Shown one piece after another: positions 34,649 to 43,705 of a stretch of 64,000 bases of DNA; within the stretch, counting starts at the first letter, position 1; the number at the start of each line of letters is the position of its first letter. A program made the position numbers and the translations under genes. The notes below the pieces were generated by a model. It saw only the letters and a program-made list of their open reading frames with translations. It had not been told where the DNA came from and made no database searches. Source of the DNA: JASHPR01 sp963833885 (GTDB taxonomy: Bacteria; Actinomycetota; Actinomycetes; Streptosporangiales; Streptosporangiaceae); assembly GCA_963833885.1 (NCBI GenBank), contig CAWHZU010000025.1, positions 62,001-126,000 of the forward strand, written 5' to 3'.

Positions 34649-36241
34649 TCAGTCATCGGGGAACGGGGCGGCGTTCTGCGGGCAGACGGTTCCCGCGGGC
34701 GGCAGAGCGCCGCTGAGCAGATAGCGGAGCGCGTCGTCGATCGCGCAGGTGCTGGGGTTGTTGGTCTCGGTGTGCCCGTACCCGTCGATGGTCAGCAGGC
34801 GGGAGTGAGCCAGCTCGCGCGAGAGCGCGACCGAGTCCTGATAGGGGGTGGCGGGGTCGCCGGTGTTGCCGAACAGAAGAATGGTCCCGGCGGTGGGCCG
34901 GTTCCACGGTCCCGAGTAGCGGTCCTGTCCAGCGGCGGCCGGCCAGTCCGCGCATTCCTCCGACTGCCAGGTGAGTTCCAGCCCGAAGCCGCCCGACCGG
35001 GCATAGGCGAGCCGGGCCAGCGCCGGGTAGGCGCCCGGGTCGCGCGGGTCCGGGCCGTCCGAGCAGACGACGGCGAGCTGCTGTTCCTGGCCTGAATACG
35101 GCGCCGCTGGCGCGGCTGCGGCAGCGGCGGGCGGCGCGGCCGTGGCCGCTCCGGCTGTTGGCCTGGCCGGCGTACCCGTTCCTGCGGGCCGGCTGCCGGA
35201 ACCGGACGAGGCCAGCCACAGCTGCTGCATCAGGGCGGCGCCCTGCTGCCACTGTGCCACGCTGCCGAGCGGCACCGCCGCGATCGCGTCCGCGTAGGTG
35301 TAGACCTGCGGCGGGGTGCCGATGGATACCGGGTGCCGGCTGAGACGGCGCAGCAGCGTGGCCCACTTGGCCCGGGTCGCGGCCGGGCTGCCCGCCGAGA
35401 ACGCGCACGCCGACGTGGCCGTCTGGCCGCACAGGTCAAGGAAGTCGCGCATCGTCGCCGCGGCGGCCCGGTCCCGGTTCTCGCGCAGCGAGGACGGCAG
35501 CGTGCCTGAGTTGGTCCAGGTGACCGGGTTGAGGTTCCCGTCAAGGATCATGTGCCCAACCGTGGCCGGGAACAGGTTGGCGTACGTGGCGCCGAGCAGC
35601 GTGCCGTAGGACTCGCCGTAGTAGTTCAGTACCGGGTCGCGGACGGCCTCGCGCAGCAGGTTCATGTCGCGGGCCACGTCCGCCGTGGTGTCGTGGTCGA
35701 TCAGCGCGCCGCCATGAGCGGCACAGCGCGCGTCGAACCGGGCCCAGGTCCGCTCCCAGGTAGCGTCCTGGCGGGCGCCGACGGGGAACGAGGGCAGTCC
35801 GGCCAGCAGCTTGTTCTCTGCCGCCATGGTCGGAAAGCAGCGGACCTGCGTGCTGTAGCCGAAGCCGCGCGGGTCAAACGTGACGATGTCGTACCGTTCC
35901 CGCAGCACGGCAGGAAACTCACCGAAGCCTGCCGCGAACCCCTGGATCTGCTCGTTGGGGCCGCCGCCGTTGAAGAACAGCGTGCCAAGCCGCCCACCCG
36001 GGCCGGTGGCCCGGTGCCGGATCACGGCGACGCTGATCGTCGCGCCGCGGGGCTCGGCGTAGCTCAGCGGCACCCGGGCGGTGGCGCACTGAAACCCGCT
36101 GTCGCAGGAACGCCAGGTCAGGACCGGAACCCGCGGTGTGGCCGGCCCGTGCGCCGCGGCGATCACGGCCGCTGGCACCGCTGCGGCCAGCACGGCGATG
36201 GCGCCAGCCAGGGCGGCAGTGATCCGTCTGCGTGTAATCAT
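34649..36241 (-). CDS. Secreted alpha/beta-hydrolase, tripeptidyl-aminopeptidase-like
   Basis: A 530-residue exported hydrolase of the SlpD/SlpE/tripeptidyl aminopeptidase type. It has an N-terminal signal peptide (about 1-30), LFFNGGGPNEQIQGF oxyanion region, nucleophile Ser211 in GESYGTLLGA, an Ala/Pro-rich linker about 345-380, and the TAP-like C-terminal domain with TILLFGNTGDPATPYQ and the catalytic His in DGYGHTETNNPSTC. Typical for nutrient peptide degradation outside the cell. Confidence 0.92.
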   Translation of the reverse strand: MITRRRITAALAGAIAVLAAAVPAAVIAAAHGPATPRVPVLTWRSCDSGFQCATARVPLSYAEPRGATISVAVIRHRATGPGGRLGTLFFNGGGPNEQIQGFAAGFGEFPAVLRERYDIVTFDPRGFGYSTQVRCFPTMAAENKLLAGLPSFPVGARQDATWERTWARFDARCAAHGGALIDHDTTADVARDMNLLREAVRDPVLNYYGESYGTLLGATYANLFPATVGHMILDGNLNPVTWTNSGTLPSSLRENRDRAAAATMRDFLDLCGQTATSACAFSAGSPAATRAKWATLLRRLSRHPVSIGTPPQVYTYADAIAAVPLGSVAQWQQGAALMQQLWLASSGSGSRPAGTGTPARPTAGAATAAPPAAAAAAPAAPYSGQEQQLAVVCSDGPDPRDPGAYPALARLAYARSGGFGLELTWQSEECADWPAAAGQDRYSGPWNRPTAGTILLFGNTGDPATPYQDSVALSRELAHSRLLTIDGYGHTETNNPSTCAIDDALRYLLSGALPPAGTVCPQNAAPFPDD

Positions 36242-36284
36242 CTGATGTGGTCCTTACGTCGGGGGTGCGTCTCAGGGCTGGGTG

Positions 36285-38099
36285 TCAGGCGGTCTCGGCC
36301 TGAAGGATCTCGGCCACGGGCCGGCGGGCGCCGATGCGTGCCGGAACGGCGGTCAGCGCCGCCACGACGAGCACGGTCCCGAGGACCATGGCGACGAGCC
36401 ACGACGTCGATGGAACCGCAGTGCTTCCTCCGTGTTTCGCGGCGTCGTAGAGGCCGATGCCGCCCGGGATGCCGAGAAGCGCGCCGGCCAGCGCAGGGAA
36501 GATCTGCGCCACTGACAGCGCGGTCCCTACCTGCCGGGGCGTCGCACCAAGGGCTCGGGCGAGAGCCGAGGAGTGCCTGGCGTCAAGAGCCATCGCCCAG
36601 GCGATCAAGATCGCGTTGACCACGGCCAGGATGATGAGCATTGCCGAAATGACCGACGTCACCTGGTCTAGCTGAAGGTTCTGCGGGTTGTTGGGAGCGA
36701 GGAATCCAGGGCTGGCGTCGGTGGCACGGACGGCAAGCACGGCGACGATTCCGCTAGCGGTGATCGCGACGCTGAGCGCACTGAGCACGAGCCGGCGTGG
36801 CCGGCGGGCTGCCAGGCGCGCACCCAGCAGCAGCGGCACCGGCAGGCGGGCCGAGAACGCGACCACCCACGTTCTGCGCCGTGGCGTCCGCACCGCGTCG
36901 CCAAGCGCGCCGACGGTGCTTATGCGCGCCGCGCGAATGGCCGGCACGAACGTCGCGATGACCGCCACTCCCAGCGCCATCGCAGCGACCAGGCCGATGG
37001 CTGAGGCACCGAGGGGCGGCGGGCCTGGCGCGCCGACGAGGCCCGCGCCGGGGCCGGTGAGGAGCGGTGCAGTCAGCCAGCCTGCGAGCAGCCCGACGCC
37101 GGCCGCGCACAAGGCGAGGAGAACGTGCTGGAAGAGGAACACCGTGGCGACGAGCCCTGGCGTGCCGCCGACCGCCTTCACAAGACCGACGCGCCGGGTC
37201 TGCCCGGCCATCCGGGCGCCGACGAGCACTACCACGCTGGCCAGCGCGAGCAGCCCCAGCAGCCAGCTCCCGGTGAGCAGGACCACCTGGTCGTTGCTGA
37301 TCGTTGTCGCATCCCCGTTGCGGATGCTCTGCCACGAGAGCAGGAACGGAGCCCGGGGGGATGTGTTGGCGTCGTATGCGTTCGCGAAGTTGTTCGCCTG
37401 AGCCGGGTCACTGAGCTTGAGGTCTGCGAAGTAGCCGACCGGCTCGGCAGACAACGCGGCGACGCGCTCGGCACCGGTCTGAGTGAGCCACATCAAGCCC
37501 GGGTTGTAGTTCCCGAGGTTTCCCGGCATGTCGCAGCCGAGAAAGCAGACCCCTGAGTAGTTGGGGATGGCGGCGGTAACCGCGATGCCCGCGACCCGGA
37601 AGGAGACTCTGCCCAGCGTGACCCGGTCACCGATACCAAGACCGAGCGCTCGCGCGAAGCCACCCTCGACCACCACGCCGCCCGGTCGGACCCAGCTCCC
37701 GGACGTCAGCTTCGGCTGGTCCACAGCCGATGGCGCCGAGCTGCGGCCCTCGATCTCTGCTCCTGCCGTCAGGCCGCGAGCCTGCAGCAGCGCCCAGGTC
37801 ACCGGGTAGGGGCCGCCGTGCGCGACGACGCCGGGGGCATGATCCAGCCGCGTCAGGGCCGCGGCATTCACCGGCCCAGGATTGCCCGGACCCCCCGGGA
37901 CCTCCGTCGCGACCGCGTCCGGGCCGCTCGGCGCCGCCCGGGTAGCCGCGTAGGGGTTGTTGGTCGCCCCGTGCAGGGCCATCTCGAGCGTAAGGGCGGT
38001 CGCAGCGGTGGCGATCGCGAGCAGGAGCAGGACGGCCTCGGCGGGGCGATGCCGCAGGTCTTTGGTCGTCAGGCGCCAGACGAGAAGGAGCTTGCCCAT
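36285..38099 (-). CDS. ABC transporter permease, FtsX/MacB type
   Basis: A 604-residue permease with an N-terminal helix (PAEAVLLLLAIATAATALTL), a large outside domain (about 60-270) and two FtsX-like cores with repeated hydrophobic helices (LLGLLALASVVVLVGARMAG and VISAMLIILAVVNAILIAWA). The ATG at 38099 lies 4 nt after the ATPase stop; the alternative 17-residue upstream extension overlaps that gene. Exporter or envelope-stress role; substrate unknown. Confidence 0.9.
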   Translation of the reverse strand: MGKLLLVWRLTTKDLRHRPAEAVLLLLAIATAATALTLEMALHGATNNPYAATRAAPSGPDAVATEVPGGPGNPGPVNAAALTRLDHAPGVVAHGGPYPVTWALLQARGLTAGAEIEGRSSAPSAVDQPKLTSGSWVRPGGVVVEGGFARALGLGIGDRVTLGRVSFRVAGIAVTAAIPNYSGVCFLGCDMPGNLGNYNPGLMWLTQTGAERVAALSAEPVGYFADLKLSDPAQANNFANAYDANTSPRAPFLLSWQSIRNGDATTISNDQVVLLTGSWLLGLLALASVVVLVGARMAGQTRRVGLVKAVGGTPGLVATVFLFQHVLLALCAAGVGLLAGWLTAPLLTGPGAGLVGAPGPPPLGASAIGLVAAMALGVAVIATFVPAIRAARISTVGALGDAVRTPRRRTWVVAFSARLPVPLLLGARLAARRPRRLVLSALSVAITASGIVAVLAVRATDASPGFLAPNNPQNLQLDQVTSVISAMLIILAVVNAILIAWAMALDARHSSALARALGATPRQVGTALSVAQIFPALAGALLGIPGGIGLYDAAKHGGSTAVPSTSWLVAMVLGTVLVVAALTAVPARIGARRPVAEILQAETA

Positions 38100-38103
38100 G
38101 ACG

Positions 38104-38838
38104 TCAGCCGCCGATCCTTGCGAAATCCGCGAGATTCCCTGTCGTGCCACTGGTGAGCAGTTCGTCGACGAAGGCCCCGTCGCGCATGGAGATCACCCGG
38201 TCAGCGGCGGAGGCGACCCGGTTGTCGTGAGTGATGATGACCAGCGTGATCCCGGACGAGTGCAGGACCTCGAAGAGCCGCAGCACGTCGAGGGCGGCTG
38301 CGCTGTCGAGGTTGCCGGTCGGCTCATCGGCAAGGACGACGAGCGGCTCGTTGGCGAGCGCCCGGGCGATCGCGACGCGCTGGCGCTGGCCGCCAGAGAG
38401 CGCCGAGGGCAAGTGATCGGCGCGCTCGGCCAGCCCTACCTGGTCGAGCAGCTCGATGGCCCGCCGTCGTGCCTGCCGGGGCGGGCGCCCGGCTAGGAGA
38501 GCCGGCAGCTCGACGTTCTCCTTCGCGGTCAGCTCATCCATCAGGTGGAACGCCTGGAAGACGAACCCGACGTCACTTCGTCGCATCCGGGCGAGGGCAC
38601 GCTCGCCCATCTGGTCGGTGCGCCGCCCGTTCAGCCACAACTCCCCGCCCGAGGGCCGGTCGAGCCCGCCGAGCAGATGGAGCAGCGTTGACTTCCCGCA
38701 GCCGCTGGGCCCCATCACCGCCAGCGTCTCGCCGGCGGCGACATCAAGGTCCACTCCGTCGACGGCGCGAACCAGCCCCCCACCTTTCCCGTAGTTCTTG
38801 CGCAGGCCCCGAGCCCGCACCAGTATCAGCGCGTCCAT
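38104..38838 (-). CDS. ABC transporter ATP-binding protein, MacB/LolD type
   Basis: A 244-residue ATPase with all motifs: Walker A GPSGCGKST, Q-loop VFQAF, signature LSGGQRQRVAIARAL, Walker B LVVLADEPTGNLD, and His in IITHDNR. It pairs with the permease 4 nt downstream. The gene is divergent from a two-component system, which probably controls it. Confidence 0.95.
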   Translation of the reverse strand: MDALILVRARGLRKNYGKGGGLVRAVDGVDLDVAAGETLAVMGPSGCGKSTLLHLLGGLDRPSGGELWLNGRRTDQMGERALARMRRSDVGFVFQAFHLMDELTAKENVELPALLAGRPPRQARRRAIELLDQVGLAERADHLPSALSGGQRQRVAIARALANEPLVVLADEPTGNLDSAAALDVLRLFEVLHSSGITLVIITHDNRVASAADRVISMRDGAFVDELLTSGTTGNLADFARIGG

Positions 38839-38935
38839 CAGATGGAGTCCTTCCGCGAGAGGCCCTTGCTGGGCTGGTCATCATCGACGCTAGGAGCCAC
38901 CGGCCCGGGCGCGACATCCGCCTGGACGGCGTCCT

Positions 38936-38955
38936 GGGTGTATCTAGGTACACCC
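38936..38955. promoter_or_regulatory. Candidate operator between ABC genes and a two-component system
   Basis: GGGTGTA (38936-38942) and TACACCC (38949-38955) are exact inverted repeats separated by 6 nt (TCTAGG). It sits 97 nt upstream of the ATPase start and 89 nt before the kinase start in a 206-nt divergent region, a fitting position for the NarL-type regulator encoded beside it. Direct evidence is the dyad only. Confidence 0.5.
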
Positions 38956-39044
38956 CACGATCTGGGTGACCAGCGCCACTGCGGCGGCGGCGGATTGCGC
39001 GGCACACTGAGGGGAAACCCGCGGCGGTGAAACGGAGACCAGCC

Positions 39045-40301
39045 ATGGACAGGCAGCTAGCGAGCCAGGATCGCGCGCGATGGCCTGCCCTGGCCTGGCT
39101 GAGCGGGCGGATGACCGACTGCGCTCGCGGGGTGATGCTCGGGGCGCTCGCGATCGCGGAGGCGGTGCTCATGCACCCGGTCCTGTTCGTGGTGGCCTTC
39201 ATGATCCCGATTCCGGGCATCGGGCTGGCCGCGCGCCAGCTCGCCGACCTGACCAGGAGGCTGTGCGGCGAATGGTGCGGCGTGCCGATCGCGTCGCCGT
39301 ACCGGCCCGCACCCGCCGGAGCGGGCGAGTTTGGGAGCCTTACCTGGCGGCAGCGGCGGCAGTGGCTGACGGCCGACCCGGCGACGTGGCGGGACCTGGC
39401 CTTTTTCCTCCTGAACCCGTGGCTGGGCGCGGCCCTGGCCGGCGGGTCCGCCGCACTGATCGTGTACGGCATCTTCGGGTTGGCGATGCCGCACCATTCG
39501 ACCCAGCTGGCCGGCGTGACCCCGCATCCGTTGTTTGGCATCCTGCTGGCGGCCAGTGGGTTCCTGGCCGCGCCGTGGCTGCTGCGTTGCTACGGCGGGT
39601 TCGCACGTTCGCTGCTGGGGCCGACCCAGCACGCCGAGCTGGCGCAGCGGGTCAGCCACCTGGCCCAAACCAGGTCCGACACGATCGACGCCGGGGCGGC
39701 CGAGATCCGCCGTATCGAGCGGGATCTGCACGACGGGGCGCAGGCCCGGCTGGTGGCTATGGGGATGACCCTGGACGCGGCCGGGCAGCTGATCAACACC
39801 AACCCGGTCGCGGCGCAGGCGCTGCTGACCGAGGCCAGGGACAACTCGGTCAAGGCCCTGGCCGAGCTGCGCGGCCTGGTCCGCGGTATCCACCCTCCGG
39901 TACTGGCGGACCGCGGCCTCGCCGACGCCGCCCGGTCCCTGGCCCTGGACATGCCGTTGCAGGTGCGAGTGGCCAGTGAGCTTGCCGGCCGCCCGCCGGA
40001 ACCGGTGGAGTCGGCCGTCTACTTCGCGATCACCGAGCTGCTGGCCAACGTGTCCAAGCACGCCGATGCGGACCAGGTCTGGATCGACATCCGGCACGAT
40101 CGCGGGCTGCTCCGGGCCGGCGTCACCGATGATGGCCGCGGCGGCGCCGACCCGGCCCGCGGTACCGGCCTGCATGGCATCGAGCGACGCCTGGGGGCGT
40201 TCGATGGCGTCCTCGCCGTAAGCAGCCCGCCGGGCGGGCCCACCGTGGTGAACATGGAGATTCCGTGCGCGTTGTCATCGCCGAAGACCTCTTCCTGCTG
40301 A
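39045..40301 (+). CDS. Sensor histidine kinase, NarL-system type
   Basis: A 418-residue HisKA_3 kinase with membrane segments near residues 35-60, 125-150 and 160-185, a phospho-acceptor helix RIERDLHDGAQARLVAMGM, and an HATPase domain (AITELLANVSKHADADQ, DDGRGGAD and GLHGIERRLG). ATG 39045 follows AACGGAGACCAGCC; GTG 39027 is an alternative. The kinase overlaps the response regulator by 37 nt. Confidence 0.92.
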   Translation: MDRQLASQDRARWPALAWLSGRMTDCARGVMLGALAIAEAVLMHPVLFVVAFMIPIPGIGLAARQLADLTRRLCGEWCGVPIASPYRPAPAGAGEFGSLTWRQRRQWLTADPATWRDLAFFLLNPWLGAALAGGSAALIVYGIFGLAMPHHSTQLAGVTPHPLFGILLAASGFLAAPWLLRCYGGFARSLLGPTQHAELAQRVSHLAQTRSDTIDAGAAEIRRIERDLHDGAQARLVAMGMTLDAAGQLINTNPVAAQALLTEARDNSVKALAELRGLVRGIHPPVLADRGLADAARSLALDMPLQVRVASELAGRPPEPVESAVYFAITELLANVSKHADADQVWIDIRHDRGLLRAGVTDDGRGGADPARGTGLHGIERRLGAFDGVLAVSSPPGGPTVVNMEIPCALSSPKTSSC

Positions 40302-40912
40302 GAGACGGCCTGACCCGGATGCTCGAGGCGCACGGGTTCGTGGTCACCGCGGCCGTCGACAACCCGGCCGGCCTGCTGGCCGCCGTGACGGCGAGCAAGC
40401 CGGACGTGGCCGTGGTCGACGTCCGGCTGCCGCCCACCTTCACCGACGAGGGACTGCGCGCCGCCCTTGCCGCACGGCGTGAGGTGCCCGGGCTCCCGGT
40501 GCTGGTGCTCTCGCAGTACGTCGAGCAGCTCTACGCCCGCGAGCTGCTGGCCGACGGGACCGGTGGCGTCGGCTACCTGCTCAAGGACCGGGTCTTCGAC
40601 AGTGCCCAGTTCGTCGACGCACTGCGGCGGGTCGCGGCGGGCGGCACCGCGATGGATCCGGAGGTCATCGCCCGCCTGCTGGCCCGCAACCGGGGCGGCG
40701 ATGGCGCCGTGGCCGGGCTCAGCGCGCGCGAGCGCGAGGTGCTGGGGCTGATGGCGGAGGGCCGCTCCAACGCCGCCATCGGGACCCGGCTCGTGATCAC
40801 GGAGCGTGCCGTGGCCAAGCACACGGCGTCGATCTTCGTCAAGCTTGGGCTGCAGCCGTCCGAGGACGACAACCGCAGGGTCCTGGCCGTGCTGGCCTAC
40901 CTGGGCGGCTGA
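40265..40912 (+). CDS. NarL/LuxR-family response regulator
   Basis: A 215-residue regulator: receiver domain with acidic pair in VIAEDLF, phospho-acceptor Asp52 in VAVVDVRLPP and Lys in YLLKDR, then a LuxR-type helix-turn-helix (LSAREREVLGLMAEGRSNAA, VAKHTASIFVKLGL). Partner of the kinase it overlaps. The divergent MacB-type ABC genes are its likely target. Confidence 0.94.
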   Translation: MRVVIAEDLFLLRDGLTRMLEAHGFVVTAAVDNPAGLLAAVTASKPDVAVVDVRLPPTFTDEGLRAALAARREVPGLPVLVLSQYVEQLYARELLADGTGGVGYLLKDRVFDSAQFVDALRRVAAGGTAMDPEVIARLLARNRGGDGAVAGLSAREREVLGLMAEGRSNAAIGTRLVITERAVAKHTASIFVKLGLQPSEDDNRRVLAVLAYLGG

Positions 40913-40967
40913 GCCCTCCCAGGCCGTACTGTCGGTCATACAGCCGCCTTGCACGCAGGGAGAATCT

Positions 40968-42074
40968 ATGAGCGAGCCTGGCCGGGACAAGCCGACCGTG
41001 GTTGTCGTCGGCGGCGGTTACGGCGGGGTCAACGTGGCCAAGGCGCTGGACGATGCCGCCGACGTGGTGCTCGTCGAGCCGAAAGACTCCTTCGTGCACA
41101 ATGTCGCCTCACTCCGCGCGCTGGTGGACCCATCCTGGCTGCCGCGGATCTACCTGCCCTACGACCGGCTGCTCGGCAACGGCCGGGTGGTCCGCGGCCG
41201 CGCGGCCAAGGTAGACGCCGGCCGGGTGATGCTGGTCTCGGGCGAGCAGATCCGGGCCGACTACATCGTCCTGGCCACCGGGTCCGGTTACCCGTTCCCG
41301 GCCAAGAGTGACGTCGACCTGACCGCCGCCGCGCACGATAAGGTCCGTGCGGCCCACGCGGCGCTGAGCAGGGCACAGCGGGTGCTGCTGCTCGGCGCCG
41401 GGCCGGTTGGCATCGAGTTGGCCGGCGAGATCAAGGCGGTCTGGCCCGGCAAGCACGTGACGCTCCTTGACGTAGCCGATGACGTGCTCGGTGAGCGGTT
41501 CCGGCCCGATCTCAAGGCCGAGCTGCGCCGCCAGCTTGGCGAGATCGGGGTCGAGCTGCTGCTCTCCAGCCCGCTGCCGGAGGACCCGCCGACACACCCG
41601 GGTGAGCTCGGGGCCGTTACGGTCGTCACGCAGGCCGGTGCCGCGGTAGTCACGGACATCTGGTTCCGCTGCTACGGCGTCGTCCCGGCCAGCGAGTACC
41701 TGGTTGGCGAGCTCGCCGCCGCGCGCAGGCCGGACGGGTTCGTGGAGGTCACGCCGTCGCTGCAGGTCATCGGTCACGAGCGAGTATTCGCCGTCGGCGA
41801 CGTATCGGCCGCCGACCACAAGATGGCCGGTATCGCGAGCCGGCAGGCCCAGGTGGTCGCGGACAACATCCGGGCGCTGATCAGCGGGGACGGCGAGCTC
41901 AGGCAGCACGAGCCCACGGCCCCGGGCATCATGGTGCCGATCGGGCCGCGTGGCGGCGCTGGCCAGCGGGCCGGCGTGGACGAGCTGATCGGCTCCGAGA
42001 CCGTCGCCGAGCTCAAGGGCTGCGACATGATGGTCGGCCGCTACGCCGAATTGCTCGGAGTCACTGGCGGGTAG
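40968..42074 (+). CDS. FAD-dependent oxidoreductase, NDH-2/FSP1-like
   Basis: A 368-residue flavoprotein of the pyridine nucleotide-disulfide family. FAD-binding VVVVGGGYGGVNVAKAL at the N-terminus, NAD-binding VLLLGAGPVGIELAGEI in the middle, and a C-terminal FAD motif VFAVGDVSAADHKMAGIA. The layout resembles AIF/FSP1 quinone reductases more than catalase-type disulfide reductases, as no CxxxxC redox pair is present. The ATG follows GGGAGAATCT. Single gene, followed by a hairpin at 42092. Confidence 0.9.
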   Translation: MSEPGRDKPTVVVVGGGYGGVNVAKALDDAADVVLVEPKDSFVHNVASLRALVDPSWLPRIYLPYDRLLGNGRVVRGRAAKVDAGRVMLVSGEQIRADYIVLATGSGYPFPAKSDVDLTAAAHDKVRAAHAALSRAQRVLLLGAGPVGIELAGEIKAVWPGKHVTLLDVADDVLGERFRPDLKAELRRQLGEIGVELLLSSPLPEDPPTHPGELGAVTVVTQAGAAVVTDIWFRCYGVVPASEYLVGELAAARRPDGFVEVTPSLQVIGHERVFAVGDVSAADHKMAGIASRQAQVVADNIRALISGDGELRQHEPTAPGIMVPIGPRGGAGQRAGVDELIGSETVAELKGCDMMVGRYAELLGVTGG

Positions 42075-42091
42075 GACCGGGCGACCAGACC

Positions 42092-42111
42092 GGCTGCCGA
42101 GGACGGCAGCC
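42092..42111. terminator. Hairpin terminator after the FAD oxidoreductase
   Basis: GGCTGCCG (42092-42099) pairs with CGGCAGCC (42104-42111), 8 bp with a 4-nt loop, in the gap before the convergent small gene. Confidence 0.65.
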
Positions 42112-42142
42112 AGCGTGCAGGCGTTGCGTAACGGATGTCGGC

Positions 42143-42331
42143 TCAGTGGCGCCTGCGGCGGCGCCGTCCCTGGCCCGGCCTGGGCGCGCCGCCCGGTGCC
42201 GGGTCGGTGGCCTCGGCTGGCTTCGGGCCGGCCTCCTCGGCCGCCCGCGCCTGCTCCTCGTGCTCGGCGCGCGGCCTCGACACGTCCCTGGCCCGCATCG
42301 CCGCGTCGACCGTGATCTTCATACCGCGCAT
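42143..42331 (-). CDS. Small basic conserved protein
   Basis: A 62-residue protein starting MRGMKITVDAAMRARDVSRP and ending in an Arg-rich tail (RPGQGRRRRRRH). The first 20 residues look like a recurrent small actinobacterial protein of unknown function; the rest is low complexity. It lies 21 nt downstream of the full-length 3' end of the GNAT copy 1. No homology can be tested here, so it is moderately supported. Confidence 0.55.
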   Translation of the reverse strand: MRGMKITVDAAMRARDVSRPRAEHEEQARAAEEAGPKPAEATDPAPGGAPRPGQGRRRRRRH

Positions 42332-42352
42332 GTCCCCAGTCTCGCACGTGGG

Positions 42353-43607
42353 TCAGAAGATCGTCGGGCTCCAGGGCGCGGGCTCCCAGGACAGGGCGGT
42401 GGACAGCGCCGCGATCGCGCCCGGCCTGGCCTGCTCGGCCAGGCCCGCCCGGGCCAGCGCGCCGAGCGTGGTGCCGCCCAGGTAGGCGGCGCCGAGCGAC
42501 TGTACCGGCAGCGTCACGTCAGCGGCGGCAGATGTCCGCTCGCAGGTCGCCCGCGCGTCCTCGCCCGCCTGCGCGCAGCCGCCAGCGCCCCGCGTTCTCG
42601 GCGAACAGGTCGTCGGCCACCTCGATGACCACGTCGACGGGGCATGAGTACCGCCGGCCCGCGAGCGCCTGCGGCACGCTGACCAGCCGGACCCAGAGCC
42701 CGTCGAACAGCCGCGGGCGAGCCCGGCGCCGGTCGGCGAGCAGGCAGAGCAGCGGCTCGTCAACCGGCCGCGATACGGCGCGGACCTCGCTCACCAGGTC
42801 CCGGCTCAGCAGGTCGTTCCAGATTGCCGCGTGGGCGGCCGGATCGGTGGCCATCAGCTCCCGGATCTGCAGCACGCCGTCCGGGATCCCGTCATCTCCC
42901 CAGGTCGGCCGCACCGAGTACAGCGCGTACCCGCATGGTCCGGCGTCGTCCTCGGCGATAACGCAGCGCTGCGGGCTCCGGCCGGACCGGCGATGTTCCG
43001 GATCCCAGAGGATGTGCTCCCACCAGCGGTCATCCCTGGCGTACATGCCGGGACGCTCGCGCAGCACGGACTCGAAGACCTTGGCCAGCTCGGCCGTGGC
43101 GTCCCGCGGCTCGGCGATCCGCAGCCGCTGCGGGCCCTGCGCTCCCGGCGCGGCGGCCCGCGGCAGGAGCGCGCCCTCGCCGCGGCGGATCGTCAGGTTA
43201 AGGTCGCTGGTCGCCGCGCCGTAGCCGAATCTGGCGTAGATGCCCGCCTCCGAGGCGAAGAGCGCAGCGACCGCCTCACCGCGTTCGCGGAGGTCGGCGA
43301 GCTGGCGGTGCATCAGGCTGGTCAGGATCCCGCGCCGCCGGTGCGACGGCGCCGTGGCGACCGCGGTCACCCCGGCCACCGCGGCAGCGCCACCCGGAAC
43401 GGTCATCCGGAGCGACAGCGCAGCCGCGGTCCCCACCATGTCGGCCCCGTCGAAGGCCGCGAGCGAGCGGTCGAACTCGAAGACGCCCATCTCGTGCCGC
43501 AGTTCTTCGTCGGCCGGGTACTGGGCGTTGAAGGCGTGCTCGATCACCGCGTAGAAGGCACCGAACTCCTCCTCGCTGATCGGGCGGATCGGGTAGGCAG
43601 CGGCCAT
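42353..43607 (-). pseudogene. Eis-like GNAT acetyltransferase, copy 1, frameshifted C-terminus
   Basis: The open part (stop at 42519) is a 362-residue protein: N-terminal GNAT fold with acetyl-CoA loop VAGVTAVATAPSHRRRGILT, the FARFGYG-type motif (YARFGYGAATSDLNL) and a second acetyltransferase-like domain, as in Eis-family enzymes. Its last residues (RLRAGGRGRAGDLRADICRR) are not family-like; the expected C-terminal end (DARATCERTSAAADVTLPVQ, LGAAYLGGTTLGALARAGL, then EPAPWSPTIF) is in the +1 frame and stops at 42353. One extra base near 42555-42580 explains this. Start ATG 43607; ATG 43631 is an alternative. First copy in the tandem duplication; codon Arg at nt 42770 where copy 2 has Trp. 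Confidence 0.75.
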
Positions 43608-43705
43608 GTCTTGATTCTTACCGGGCATGGGTCGGGTACCGCGACCGAATATTGCCGCCCCGGGAACGTGCCGTAATGCCCAGATACCGGTACAGTGCCG
43701 GCAGG

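Noticed and set aside
42353..42763. 136-codon frame overlapping the GNAT gene treated as a separate gene
   Set aside because: Only its last third resembles a protein family, and that part is the displaced C-terminus of the GNAT gene.
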